Shown: in pieces, positions 12,001 through 24,100 of the stretch
Position numbering within the stretch: the stretch's first letter is position 1
Layout of the letters: the number at the start of each line of letters is the position of its first letter
From: Sitta carolinensis
Taxonomy: Eukaryota; Chordata; Aves; Passeriformes; Sittidae
DNA: 64,000 nt
Assembly: GCA_032173965.1 (NCBI GenBank)
Contig: CM063285.1
Coordinates: forward strand, 28,493,160-28,557,159
Reading direction: 5' to 3'
Made by a program: the position numbers and the translations under genes
The notes under the pieces: generated by a model
Databases searched by the model: none
What the model was told of the DNA's origin: nothing
Seen by the model: only the letters and a program-made list of their open reading frames with translations

Positions 12001-15000
12001 GTGCTCAAGAAAGACACAGGGTATTGCAGATCTGATGTGACTCCACAACAACATGCAAAAGCTTGCACAGCATTTACCTTTATTATGTCTGGCTCAAATC
12101 CAAAGAAAGGCATAAAAAGCCAAAGTGCCTATGTCTACAAAGTGCTGACTGTACTCTACCCCTGACAGTTTTGAACCCAATGTTGTTAACATTTATATCA
12201 ATTAAGTTTTACTGCGTTCCTCAATGCAAATGAATTATGGCACTTCAGTTAAGCTGGAGAGTATCACAGGCCTTGAAAAAACACCTAGCTTCCCACAAAT
12301 CTGGAAACTCAAGTTCACTCTGTGTTAGTAAAAGCAAATATAAGAAAGAAGGAAAATATAACTTTAAAAGAGAAAAAATTGTGAAAATCTGTCCTGCAAA
12401 AAGAGAGTTCCAATACCTGTGTGAATTGCCCAGTTTCTAAATAAGGGAGCATCTTTTTCAACATCCCACCCATGTCTTGCGGCATGCATCCAGGGAATTT
12501 GAAAAATCTTCTTCTCCTGGAAGGGAAAACAAACAGGAAATGCCAACACTGATAGACTTGAGGAATCTTCTGATGATTTTAAGTCACTAATTTGTAAGGA
12601 CAGTTTCAGCATCTCCAAGTGTTTTGCTCCCTTCTAGCCCAGTGCCACTGTCACTGAAATCAACAGGAAAATATCCACTGGTGTCACCAAAAGCAGAACA
12701 CAGTCCAAGAATATGAAATACTCAGAAGCCACTTCACTGAAGATGAGCCTGGCAGCTTTCCAAGCTGACAAATGGAAAAAACATGCAGTACTACACGTTT
12801 CTAAGCTTTCATACAAAGGGTAGTCTTGTCAGCACAGACACTTTTATGATTAGGAAAAATACATCTGACACTAAACAACCATAGGAACAGAGCAAAATCA
12901 AGGGATTTAGAATTCAGCCAGTAAATACTAGCATGGTGAAGAAAAGAGGTCTTGCAAATTTGTATGCCAAGCAAACAGACATAAGAATATATCAACAGTA
13001 GACATCTCTCCAGTGAGGATAAAAAAACCAGACACTCATGTGAAGAAGTGCATTGAAGATACCTGAACACATTTTAGTTCAGAAACTTTAGACCGAAGAG
13101 AAGTGCACTTAAAGAAATGCAAAGGAAACCTTTTTAAAAATTTGTTTTTTCAACACACTGCTACTAAATCAGGGCATGCCTTACATGGTGTCAGTATAAA
13201 CTGATTCCCCAAGGGATCATGGAAGATCCCTGGCAACTATTAAAGATGATAGTTTCAGGATGTAGCTCCAGCTCTGGGGGCCCAATGGCTTTCAGAGCTT
13301 GAATAGCACGTTTCCTACACTCCTTCCACAAGCACTTAGCACACAGGATACTGGGCCAGAAGGATGCTGCATCATAAAAGCTGTGCTTTTATGCCTTACA
13401 ACACAGTAATAAATTCCTTTGTCCTGACCTCTAAGGCTGCTTCAGAACTCTTCATGCTGTTTTCTGCAAAGCCATACAAACTGAGCTTGTTCCACAACAC
13501 TTGTTTTTTCTCCCCTGTTGGGAAGAATACTTATCTGGCTTCACATGCAGATATCTTACACTATAAACTCTGCCACTGCAGGTTTAGATCCAATTATCAG
13601 TCTGTGAAGAGAAAAGTACTTCCAGGGCAAAATGCACCCTCCTCCTGCAGCAGCCACCTGAGCTATGCTGCCTGAATTTTTCCCTATTTCTCTCTACTGA
13701 CTACATACAACTCTAGACAGGCAGCTCTCATTTAAATGACTGCATTGTAGATATCTGGTCAGGTGAGATGAATCTGTCACCCTTTCCCCTTCCCCCAACA
13801 ACCACTTTTCTTCCCTGCTGGTTAATATTTCACTCATGCCAAGGCTAGGTTTATTTCCCTTCTTTCCCATGTGATCTTTTCTTCTGAGCCTGTGTTTTGT
13901 CCTTCAACTCTTGTCTTTAATCCTTTCTGTCACATTTCCTTGTTCAGAATTGCATTCTTCCCTTCTTGCTTGGCTTCATCTTTAATTTGGTACAAGCACT
14001 GATTTAACATATTCCTCATTCCCCTCAAGTCCTCACATTCTCAATTTTCCTCTTAATATAGTTCCATCACTTGGCACATGTCTTTTGCCTCTTTACTTTT
14101 CCCTCTACATATAAGTAAATCATCAACAGAGATGCCTCTTTCCCCAACTCAAAGCAGTCATAAGAAAGCTTCAAAGCCACTGTTTGTGGTCCACAACACT
14201 ACTGTAATTCATAATCTTCCCTGACTTTACTCTTTCAAAGACTATAATAAGCATGGGGAAAAAAATCATACTTCAATAGAAAACAGCTTCTATCAACAAG
14301 AACTTTAAGAATAGATCAGATTAAAATAGACCATATGATAATTCAAAACCTAGCAGACTGAAGAAGACTCCAGACATAGCATCCTGTCATCATCACTGCT
14401 TCAAAAGAAGCTTCAAGGACACTCAACAGCAGTCTAAGTGGTCATTACAGTGCTTCTGTGCATTACAGAAAGTTCTTCCCAATCCCAGATGTCTTGAAGC
14501 ACAGAAATGATACCAAATTATAACACAAATAACAAAATCACAGAAGTCATGTGTATTATAATTTTATAATACATATACAAGTTTACACTCCTATACAGAA
14601 ACTACAGATACTCTCATCAACTACAAAATATCTAATCTTCCCTGAAATCCTGCAAAGAGAGCTGATTACATCAATATCATGTAGTTGAGTGTTCTGCTCT
14701 AGTTTACCTGGATACTTTCTATTTAAATACTACTTTATTTCACATATTATCAAACATTACCAATATTCTTCAGTCAGTGCTGTCTAATAATGACCTTAAC
14801 AGGAAAGGGTTCATCAGCGCTTTCTCTCAGACTTGGAAAACCATGTGCTGACTGGTCCAGCATTCCATCACTGGATTTTTGCATAGGAATCTTGTGTTTC
14901 TGTTTAAAAATCAGCCTCACCTAAAGCCAAAAACACAACCCGCAAAAATTTTGCAGTGTAACAGGAATTGCTACCAAACTCCAGTGGGAATACCAAAAGG

Positions 15001-17430
15001 GAAAAGTTGTGACATTCTTAGAAATAGGCATGAAAAAGAAAGCAGATCAAACCTCAGCTGGTTAGAGCAGCATGGTGCTACTAACACCAAGGTTGTGGTT
15101 TCAATCCTTGCACAGCCCATTCACTTAAGAGTTAGAGTTGGTGATCCTTGTGGTCTCTTCCAACTCAGAATGTTCTGTGATCTGTGATCACTTGGAACTC
15201 TGGCATTGCAAAATGCCTGGAACAAGTGCTTGAGTGTGAGACCACATTCTAGCTACAAAGTGATAGGACAAATCTTAAACAGCAGCATCCATCTCCAAGG
15301 CAATGGCAAGCATCCATCAAAGCAGTAGGTTGCTTCTCTGTTAGCGCTACTCGTGATGTTTCCTTTTCCAGATCCATGAGGAACATTGACCTCTCATAAT
15401 CCCCTTCCTCACATCCCCTCTGCCCTCTATGAATGAAACAACTATGTTGTTTCATTAATATCTCCCAGTTTTGTCTCTCTGGGAAGGTAAAGAAATTCCC
15501 TTCCTCCTTCATGCCACTCAGAAGGATAACATTTTCACCAGAGAGGTATACAAGTATTTATGTTTTAAGCCCTATAAGGAGGGGTTTGTTCTGGAGGTAT
15601 AATTATGAACTGACAGTAGGGGAAAGAACTGTATGTCAGCTATACCTGATTTGTCATTTCTAACTGAGAGTGGTTACTGAGAGGTTGAAGAAGTCTTTCT
15701 TCAGTTTGGAAAAAGTCCCCAAGAAAAGACAGCCAATGACAACCCAGAATGGTAATTGTTTATTTCATATTTAAACCTTATTTCTTTAAGAGATGTGCAT
15801 ATACATGAGTTTCTTTCTCTTGATTATCTGACACACCTTCTTATCTAAACTGTGAACTGGGTATAGAACAGGCTGTGATAAACATGACACTTCACTGATT
15901 CCATGCATAGCTTTGTTTATGGTTTGGATTTACAGTAAAAATGGAAATATTTTTGGTTTAATTGTTGGAATGAATGTGTAAACATTTTTAAGCAGAAATT
16001 CTCAGGAGTGCAATTTTCTTCTTGAGCATAATAAAGGAAATCCAGGCTGATGGCAAATCAGAGAAGTGGGGAATGAGAGTTTAATAAACCTCAAGGCAGA
16101 GAAATTCTTTCAGGATTAGGCAGGAACACCCAGCAAAGGAGAGCAGACAGACTATCAGTAGAAAACCTAATACCAAAATAGAGATATTCAAGGAAAAGGA
16201 CCCAAACATGGGACTCAAATTACAAAGACAACAGTAAAAACTCATCTCCTGTTCAGCTGTGACCCCCTTATGCAAGAACACAGACTTACTCAAATTCACA
16301 GTGCAGCTAACTAGGGAATGGATAAAGCAATATTTATTTACCCAGCCACATCATGAGAGTCACTGATGCAGGAAGTTACTGAGAACCAAGACTCACAGAT
16401 GAAATTTAAAGCACTCCTGATAATTTCACAGTCATGAGCATTTCTAACTTTGAAAGCTGAAAAAAAAGTAGTCATTTCAATTGTCACTCTTCAACTATAA
16501 AAATGAGTACCTGAGTACCACAGCTACTACTGCTATAGGGAGAATACCAGACTATTTAGCTTAGTGACTTAACCAGAGAGGTAGTTCCTATGTTTCTGCA
16601 CCTGATTTTGCACTTCCACCCATTCTGATAATAAAGTAGCCTCTGTAGCAAAAACAACTTCATGCTTTTCAGTGTGGTGAATTACTCTTCTGCATAGTGC
16701 AGAAAGAATGCAACATTTACACAATTCATTAACTATTCAAAGTCTCAAATACACTCCCAGATTTTACTCAACCAATCAAAATAAATTCAATTTGGGCACT
16801 GACATTTTTGACCTCATGGTTGTGATTTCAAAGTGTCTTGAGCACTTAGTAAGAGCTCAGGAACAAGAATGTTAGGTTTGAGTCTGGCGGGGGAAAAGTC
16901 ACCCTATTTTCTCCTAGGCTGAGAAGTATCAGAAAAGTTACAAAAGTCTGAAACAGGAGATTGTTGCTTCAACTCAGAGTCTAACACAGAACATAGTTTT
17001 CCTCCTCAGGAGATTATTTTGAACACATTCCCCTCATGCTACTTGTTGAACAATGTGTTCCCGGGTTAAAAAAAAAGTCCAAGCAGAGTCTCCAGAAACA
17101 CTCACTTCAACAACAAAGGGTTAGAAAGTGCTTTTAAATGAGCCACAAATCCACCAGGCCAAAGCAGGATGCTTCAGAGCTGGCAGGCGAGGCCGGAGGA
17201 ACAGGTTGAGCAGGAAGCATTCAGCTTTGCCCTTCCTCCCCACACCACCCTTTGAAAACCAGGAATGAGCTGATTTACCTATGCAGACCTCAGCCACTGC
17301 TATCAAGTTCCCCTTCAGCACATGCATGCACAGACCTCCTTACCTTATTTAGCCATTTCAGCCCTGGTATTCTGTTAGAGTTGATTTGTTCTTCCAGCCA
17401 GGGCCGCATCCGCATCCTTTCGACAGGCAT
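2837..17430 (-). CDS. IRF2: Interferon regulatory factor 2, coding exons 2-7 (3' end outside window)
   Basis: IRF2 is a nuclear transcription factor that binds IRF-E/ISRE sites, mostly antagonising IRF1 and damping interferon-driven transcription. Six minus-strand exons join in frame: 17430-17344, 12516-12417, 11808-11632, 9654-9608, 5640-5529, 3000-2837. Residues 1 to about 113 form the IRF DNA-binding domain, with the tryptophan repeat visible at W11, W26, W38, W46, W58 and W77. K75 and K78, acetylation sites in the mammalian protein, are kept. Two SUMO consensus sites, IKQE at K137 and IKNE at K164, match mammalian K137 and K166. Exon sizes of 100 and 177 bases equal those of human IRF2. 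The start is the ATG at 17430, giving [11 protein letters not shown] as in other vertebrates. The final coding part (C-terminal repression region) lies left of position 1. Exon 7 is one base short of the expected length and shifts frame before its donor. IRF1 is excluded by IRF2-specific residues in exons 3-6. Confidence 0.96.
3003..5528. other. IRF2 intron 6
   Basis: Intron between coding exons 6 and 7. AT-rich single-copy-looking sequence; I see no repeat family or RNA gene in it. Confidence 0.75.
5529..5640 (-). CDS. IRF2: IRF2 coding exon 6
   Basis: A 112-base exon with acceptor CATTCTAG and a strong GTAAGT donor. It reads [20 protein letters not shown], then [17 protein letters not shown] plus one base. 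QEPVESS and [11 protein letters not shown] match human IRF2, while the centre is bird-like and two residues shorter than human. The IKNE SUMO motif is at K164. The Val-Val that follows in mammals is contributed or omitted by the tandem acceptor of exon 7. Confidence 0.94.
8320..8520 (+). mobile_element. Possible 3' end of an endogenous-retrovirus LTR
   Basis: A CTTAATAAATAGTTACTTTATTC stretch (AATAAA at about 8,415) is followed by a CT-rich AACTTTGTCTCACCTCTCTTCC segment and then ends near GGCATCA. This arrangement resembles the R-U5 end of avian LTRs. No internal retroviral region and no second LTR were seen, so it would be a truncated solo remnant. Family assignment is not possible by eye. 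Confidence 0.4.
9215..9262 (+). repeat. 24-bp tandem duplication
   Basis: Two adjacent 24-base copies (9,215-9,238 and 9,239-9,262) differ at one base (TTTAC versus TATAC inside the unit). It lies in IRF2 intron 5. Confidence 0.9.
9608..9654 (-). CDS. IRF2: IRF2 coding exon 5 (basic linker)
   Basis: A 47-base exon flanked by GTTGCAG and GTAAGAAG. With the G carried over from exon 4 it reads [16 protein letters not shown], equivalent to the lysine-rich linker of human IRF2. It ends in phase 0. The last residue is K137, the acceptor of an IKQE SUMO motif completed by exon 6. The segment is too short to appear as an open frame with its own ATG and was recognised from splice sites and family sequence. 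Confidence 0.93.
9655..11631. other. IRF2 intron 4
   Basis: About 2 kb, AT-rich, with short A- and T-runs only. No repeat family or RNA gene recognised. Confidence 0.75.
11632..11808 (-). CDS. IRF2: IRF2 coding exon 4 (recognition helix, end of DNA-binding domain)
   Basis: The exon has 177 bases, with acceptor TTGCTTAG and donor GTAGAG after the AAAAAAG run. It encodes [20 protein letters not shown], then [15 protein letters not shown] and [16 protein letters not shown]. The recognition helix with its Arg-Cys-Ala-Met-Asn residues contacts the GAAA core in known IRF structures. K75 and K78 are the lysines acetylated in the mammalian protein. Confidence 0.97.
11809..12416. other. IRF2 intron 3
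   Basis: A 608-base intron between the two exons of the DNA-binding domain core. Nothing else recognised. Confidence 0.85.
12417..12516 (-). CDS. IRF2: IRF2 coding exon 3 (DNA-binding domain)
   Basis: This exon has exactly 100 bases, the size conserved in the IRF family, with acceptor TTCCAG and donor GTATTG. It encodes [17 protein letters not shown] through RNWAIHTG, with no visible difference from the mammalian IRF2 sequence as I know it. It carries tryptophans 38, 46 and 58 of the helix-turn-helix fold. It starts in phase 0 and ends one base into the next codon, matching exon 4. Confidence 0.97.
12517..17343. other. IRF2 intron 2
   Basis: About 4.8 kb. The only recognised element is the tRNA-derived SINE at about 15,050. 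The 13,680-14,100 part is pyrimidine-rich on the plus strand without a clear repeat unit. Confidence 0.75.
15050..15189 (+). mobile_element. TguSINE1-like SINE (tRNA-Ile head, CR1-like tail)
   Basis: The head, CAGCTGGTTAGAGCAGCATG followed by GTGCTACTAACACCAAGG and GTGGTTTCAATCC, aligns with a tRNA-Ile gene, including the A-box region and a B-box-like GGTTTCAATCC at about 15,097. The tail, GTTGGTGATCCTTGTGGTCTC then TTCCAACTCAG and an ATTCTGTGA-type repeat, is a CR1 3' end. This head-tail structure is that of TguSINE1, a SINE known from passerine birds, mobilised by CR1. It is diverged from the tRNA and cannot be a functional tRNA gene. Confidence 0.8.
17344..17430 (-). CDS. IRF2: IRF2 coding exon 2 (start codon, residues 1-29)
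   Basis: It begins with ATG at 17430-17428 and reads [15 protein letters not shown] onward to LKWLNK, ending in AAG followed by a GTAAGG donor at 17343. This is the first part of the IRF domain, including W11 and W26. Residue 20 is Arg (AGA), where human IRF2 has Thr and IRF1 has Gln. The 5' UTR part of the exon is short. Two acceptors fit: CCCAG ending at 17440 and CTGCAG ending at 17451. The sequence alone does not decide between them. Confidence 0.96.
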
Positions 17431-18163
17431 TGTCCCCACCTGGGAAGGAGCTGCAGGGAACAAGGGATAAGGTTATTTGTTTGCCAGGCAAAACTCCCAG
17501 GCAGCTCCTCCACCTCTGCACAGCACACTTATTAAAGCTTTACAGGCACTGAATGATTGTAAATATAATCATTATTTTAGATCTGTGTGTGAGCCTCCCT
17601 TAAGAGCAACTGAGACGATAAAATCTTCTTTATGGCAGAAAATACTCTTCTGGTACACTTGTATTAGGAAAACCTTCACCTGAAGATGACATAGGATATC
17701 AGCAAAAGCTTGCCTGCTGATAAAGGTGGGATACCAGAAGCCACAAAGAAAAACGGAACAGTCTTGTAGATACCTCTTTTTGGTCCACATACCTGCATTT
17801 GCAGAAGACCTTTTTTTGCAAAAAAAAAATGTAATGAAAAAAATCACATGCAGGAGGCATCATTGTACTAGATAAAATTATGCTTCTGCTAACAAAAAGG
17901 CTTTCAAATGTCTGTTTCGGTTGCATGAACTTGACTAGAATTAATAAAAGTACATTTTAAATCGAAGCGGCTTAGTAGACCACTTTGGTTCTGGCTGAGT
18001 GTTTGACCCCCCCTCCAGCTTTCTCTGATCAATCCAGTCACTGATTATTTTAGCTGTTATTTTACATTTCAATGCTGTTCAGCTATGAAGTGAGTGCTTC
18101 ACACACCCCTCAGCTGCACTACGTCACCTTATATTATCCAGTTAAGACTCAAACTGATTTCTT

Positions 18164-18196
18164 TTTCTGTCTCTCTCTCTCACACATGCACACATG
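18164..18196 (+). repeat. Short CT/CA simple-sequence tract
   Basis: TCTGTCTCTCTCTCTCAC runs into CACATGCACACATG. It is an ordinary short microsatellite in IRF2 intron 1. Confidence 0.7.
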
Positions 18197-21100
18197 ACCT
18201 TGATGCCACTTCCCTGTTTAGAGCTGTAAATTATTGACATAAAGTCCAAAGTCTTGAACCTGAGGCAGAAAATTTTAAAAACATTAACCAATTGGCACTA
18301 GATGCAGATTAAAGTACCACATTAAATGCTTGTTAAGCACCCTGGAACCCATAATTTCCACATTCAAGTACTTGCATTTAGGTTGCTGCTTCTCCTTGCC
18401 CCCTCTGTACCGGGTTCAGCTCCTTCCTCTCTCTTTTGCTCTTCACATCTGTGTTCTCTGCATCATTCTTAACTTCTCTGCCCCACTGTTCTTGTCACCT
18501 TTGATCTTAAAAATAAAAAAGAGAAACAAAAATTTGAAAGCACACAGCAATGGCACAAATGTAAATGGGTTTGTTCTCGCTTCCTATGGGAGTACAGGCA
18601 TGGGACAGGCTAACAATTAGGCAGTACCAAGCCCACACCCAGCACAAGAGGAAGAAAAACGTTCAAAGTTTCCTCTCATTGCTCTAAGGACATGTATTTC
18701 CTTGAAACTAATAAGGAATTAAAACCTGAATGTAACAATAAGGTTCTTTGATGTGTTCAGAGAATCTACTAGTAGCCATGCTCACACTAATCTCTTAGCA
18801 AACATATTGGTATTTTGTTTACTACTGTGCAGAGCTGGTCACTTGTGCTTTGGCTGCAGCCTCTTGCAGTAACTATGAATTTCTAAAATAGCTCAGAAAA
18901 CAGTTGCAACTGCTCAGCTCCCTTTCAGGTTCACTTCGGATATGAAAAAACAGCCAACCCCAGGAATCCAACGGCGGACAAGCCCTTGTACATATCCCCT
19001 CCCTGTGTAAGAGGGAAGCTGTTTTCTGGGCAAGGGTTGATGTGATGTGGGTCCAGCCCCCAGGCTGGTGGCAAACAGCTGGCAATGCCACTGCATCCAC
19101 TCCCCTTGGCACCAACAATCCTCTTTCAGGTTGCAGAACGTGTACGGGAGATCTCTACCATTTTCCCCTACTACAGTTTGAGTCAAAGCTGAAAAATGCA
19201 AATGGCAATGTACTAAAAACATGAGCAAGTTTTATTTGTCTGACAAGGAAGAAACAATTATCTGCAGCAGATGCATTTCTTTGTAAGGTATCTTTAAGTA
19301 TGCATGCACTTTGAGACAATTCCTGGAAACACTGTGCATTAGATTCAACATTCAATGAGTGTTCCCATTTAGCAGTCGGACTTGTCTTCTGGGTAATAAA
19401 CCCCACAGACAAATTTCAAGCCCATCTGAATGCTTGTCTAAGTTGTTGAATAATAACTTAGAAGGCAGAAAAGTAATCTCAAAAGTAGCAGTAATGAATC
19501 CCACTTGCTACAGGCAACATGGGAGAAACAGAAGCTGCCTTTGTACAAAAGCAATACACTTCAGGAAACGAGAAAGCTGACAACAACCGCTACTCCAAGG
19601 AAGCCAGTCTTGCCCAATATGGCAGAGTTGAGCCAACCTGTCTTTTCCCCTCCCACATCCCTGGGGGCTTCCCCAGCTGCTCCCCTGCAGATGCTGTGGT
19701 GCTCATCTCATCTGTGGCACCCTGGGATTCCTCTGGGATTAGCAGCTTCAGCTGTCAGCCACACACCGTCCCATCCATCACCCACACCAAAACAAATTAA
19801 TCCAAGGTAATCAGGAGAGAAGTTTGGCTTGTGAGAAGAGAGGAGTGGCTCCCAAGACCTGTTCATCTGAAAGTAAATTCAAACCCAAGTAAAATTAATT
19901 CTACAATGATGTTCAGCTGGAGAGAACAGTGGGAATCTTCTGAACTTATATCCTTCACAGAGTAGCAAGCACAGCAGTGCTTCTGCTCATCAAAACACAA
20001 ACCCCCACTCCGTGGTCCTTTAAGAGCACCTGCTGCTGAAAATAAAGCTGGATGTCTTCAGAAGACATTCCCAGATCTGTCTGCCTCAGGACAGCACTGA
20101 CCACAATGGTGCTAAAATGTAGCAGGTTTTTGTCAGTTGCATGTCAAGAACATCCTTTTGATGAAAATACCAAGTCAACTCTACCAAACAATTGCCTGTG
20201 GGAAATGAAGGTGCCATATCTCCATCCAGAGCTATCAAATATATGATTTATTTGTACAGAAAGAAACATCATCTTCTGCAGTGCCTTAAAAGTAGCTCCT
20301 GTCTGTCCATAAATGGCATTACTGTGTGCAATTGAAGCCTTATTCCACTGGCTCCAGCTGGGAGAACCTGAAGTCCGTCCATAAGTGAGTACAGATTCAA
20401 TCACCTGACATTAAGAATCATTCCAGTTTGTTTCATTCAAACATTCCAGGATGTTTGAAATGCTCCAAAATAGGCAGCAAAAGCATGTAAAGTTTCAGGG
20501 GCCATTGCCTAACACTACGCCAGTGTCACCATCCACCAGAATGTATCAATTATAAAACAAATCTACAAAGTCAGAAACTAAGGTGAGCCCTACAAAACAG
20601 CAGGTATGCCAAGTTTCTTGCCAGCTCTCTCCAGTATTTACCCAGCTGAAAGAAAAAAAAAACAAAACAGAAACAGTCAATCCTTTTAAAGGAGAACAAA
20701 ACATCAACATTTATAATCTGGAGCTGGCTGTAAAACTAAAAGCACTTACCCACCTATCTCCCACTCCTGGTCAGCTTCAATGTTGCACTTCCCCTGCACA
20801 TTCACACCTAGAAGAAGCTACATACAACCATTGGTATTTTTTGTACCCAGGGCAAGTGCATGTCTAAGAGTATTTTCAGAGCTGTCAAGGCATCCAGTTC
20901 CCACTGGCTTCACTGCTACCATGATCTTCTGAGCTGTGCGTATCCATCTGCTGGCCTGAGGAAACCTCTCCAGAAGCCTGGTTACTTTTGCCTGCCTGAA
21001 CCTTCACACTTTGGTTAACCAGGAGATAAATGGCTTAATGCCTGCCTTGGGTCACTTGACACCATCTTCCTCCACACTGTAGAGACCATGGATGGACTCA

Positions 21101-24100
21101 GGGAGAGGAGCAGAGCAGCTGGGAGGAAGGAAATGAGCAGAGGGAAGGAGGAGCACCAGCTCCACCAGTGGCAAAGAAGCATGTCATACTCCATCACTCC
21201 ATCACCCTTCAGTCCTATCCCAGCTTTGCTGCATCCTAACGCTACTCTTTGCATAGGCAGCTTTTTGAAGAAGTCCAAGAATTTAGCAGGGTTACAAGCA
21301 ACACCTCTTTCTGCAAGGTCATCTGCATCTGCTTGACCTTGGACCATGGCTCCCATACTGCTCAAAGACATGTGACAGCACAACCGAGTGGAAGGCACTC
21401 TGGCATTAGGTGCGAGAAGGAGTGCTGGGAAGGACAGAGAGGAATCCCTTAATCCAAAACTGTTCCTGTGCTTTTAGACAACAGCTTTAAATCTGGATAG
21501 TACTGATAGTACTGACCCCCAGCATCTCTTTGGTGAGAACACAGGAAAATGATTAACACTCCCAGAGACCCAGTGTTGAAGTCTCTTCTGGCATTATGTT
21601 GAAAGTAATTCCTGTTTGCTTTTTCTTCTGGTTAATGCCTGTCTCATGGAGGAAGAAAGGAAGACTAATCACCAAGAAACACAGTCAACTGCAGATGGGA
21701 CCTCAGAAAGCATTTTTCTGCCCTATCTGAAAAGAAGAGCTCACTCAGACATTGTAAGTAGGACTACCTACTAGGATATTGCTCTGTGATTCTTAGTAAG
21801 ACAGACAGTCTTCAAAAATCATATTTTTAACCATGCCTCCTACAACTATATTAAGACTGGTAGCTCCAGGAATATACTTTCCCTTTTCTTACTCTATATT
21901 TACCACCTGTCTTAATATTAGAGGGGGCCACAGTCAGGGGCATTTGCTGGCTTGGGGGTGGGAGCTTTAATATATCAATGGACATGAAGACATCAATAAA
22001 ATTATTCACAAACCACAGCAAGTGGGCAAGACATCAGCCCCAACTCATTGGCATTTGCATGGAGGGGGAGGCCACTGTAAACCTGTGAAGAGCCACAAGA
22101 AGCATGGCCCATGGATGGGCTGCCACCACAATTTATGGAGGGACTATTTGATCTTCTTTGAAGTTTTAATTACTGTACTATTTTTGCTAGTTCTATGGTC
22201 AGTTCAGCCTATTTTTTGCAACAAGAAACTTCAAGAACACAGTGAAGGCTACTCCCCAACAAGCTATAAACTGGTTGCAATCTCCTTATACGCATATTTT
22301 CATTCTATAATTATTGATAGAGAACTTGTAGTCCTTCCCTACTCTCTGCAAGAACATTCTAGTAAGCCTGACTTGTTTTTTTCCTCACAGAGATAACACT
22401 CGTGCCATACAGAAAGTGTAACCTTTGAGAATGAAGAGCTCTTCCCTAGAATTACAGCAGCTGTAGACAGAAAGTGAAAGCAATGGCATGGCAGACGCTA
22501 CATCTGAGCAGTACACGATGTTCTCTTTCCTTCAGTTTCACTCTGGCAGCATCTGGATAACTGAAAATGCACAAAGGTTATCCCAAAACCACAAGCTACT
22601 CTGTGCCTGTGGGTACTTTCTTAAAAGTATATTCCTATGGAACAAAAAAAACCCCGAAAAAACAAATCACCAGAAAAGCAGTGGTTCTTTCCCTATCACA
22701 AAGTACCTAGTTAAAGTATTTGTCAGTATATGGAAACATTGTCAACGGTTGTGAAAAGTTAAGGTGGGATAAGATCTTGGAGGCATATTTGTGAAGTAGG
22801 TCACAGCCTTTGCTCAAAGCTGTGGAAAAGCATCCATCCGTCTCTCAGAGGACATGTGCAGAATATTGCTCGGTATCAATTTATCTTTTGTCTGCAAATA
22901 CAGAACAGGCAATATTATTTTTTGCAGATTATCTTTACTTGTGCTTTGCTGATAAACTTTTAAACTATTCCCTTTGTTTGCTAAGGCTGGTGCAGTTAAG
23001 AAAAGCATCAATCATCCCATGTGACCAAAGAGGTATGCTGAAATGAGACCATATGCTAATTTTAGGATTCAGAGAACTGGGTTCTGTATTTGTGACTGTG
23101 CCAAGACTGTTCCAGCATACAAGGAAACATGATCTTTTTTTAAAGAACAGTACTTGGAGCAAAATTCTGCTCTTTGGTCACAGACTGAACTCTGCCTTCA
23201 TATAGGATTTTGCAGTATGACCATCTTTTTCAGCTATTCTGCTGTGAATACCAGTTTCGAAGATATCACCATCTGTATTCTGAGCAAATCCCTGCAAAGA
23301 AGTCAAACTCATCTCCCAGGTAAGAAAACCTGTTAGACTCACCTGCCCAGAAATACTTCAGAAATGCAAGACTGACACTGAAAGGACAACACAAGTGCAC
23401 TTTACCCAGCTGCTTTGTCTGTGGACACCTGAACTCCCACTGCCCACAGTGTGTGGGGAGACAAGACCTCTGCCTGGTACATTTCCAATCCACCATGAGA
23501 ATCTTACCACAGGTGCTGCAAAACAAGCCTTCTTTCTGATAATACCAAATTATGCAAATATCCCTGTCTTTTGCTGGAACCAAGGGAAAAACACTTCATT
23601 AAAGAGTAATAAATGAGGAAAAGTGGGCATTGCCATTCTTAGAGGTAAAAGGGTTACAGGTTCAAAGTGAAATCCTCACTAAGAAAACAGATACGAAGCA
23701 AGAAAACCCAGAAAAAAAACAGTAACAGACTATCTGGATTGATAGCTAGTTAGAAAGCATAACCTACCCTCTGTGGTCTTCTGTATGTAATGGTGCCCCT
23801 TTTTTCCTTACTGTTATTCTGTCAGTGATGCCCTGTTGAATAGGAAGGGATGGGGGAAACATCACTGGCAGATTTGCTTCTCACCAAGCACCTCTTGCTG
23901 TGAGCTCTGTTAAAGTATTCACCACAGCCAGTCTGCTCCACAGACCCAGCTCCTGTGTTGACTGTAACACTTGATCCACATTGTAGCAGCAGCAATATTT
24001 TTCCTGCTCTTTCCTAATGTTTTAGTGGCAGCAGAGAAGACGTGCCCTTCCTGTCCACCACCATGAAAAAGTTCACTGCAGCCAGGAAAAGTAGTACCTT

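Noticed and set aside
15050..15120. Possible tRNA-Ile gene.
   Set aside because: The tRNA-like part is diverged, its acceptor stem is not complementary and it continues into a CR1-like tail, so it is a SINE.
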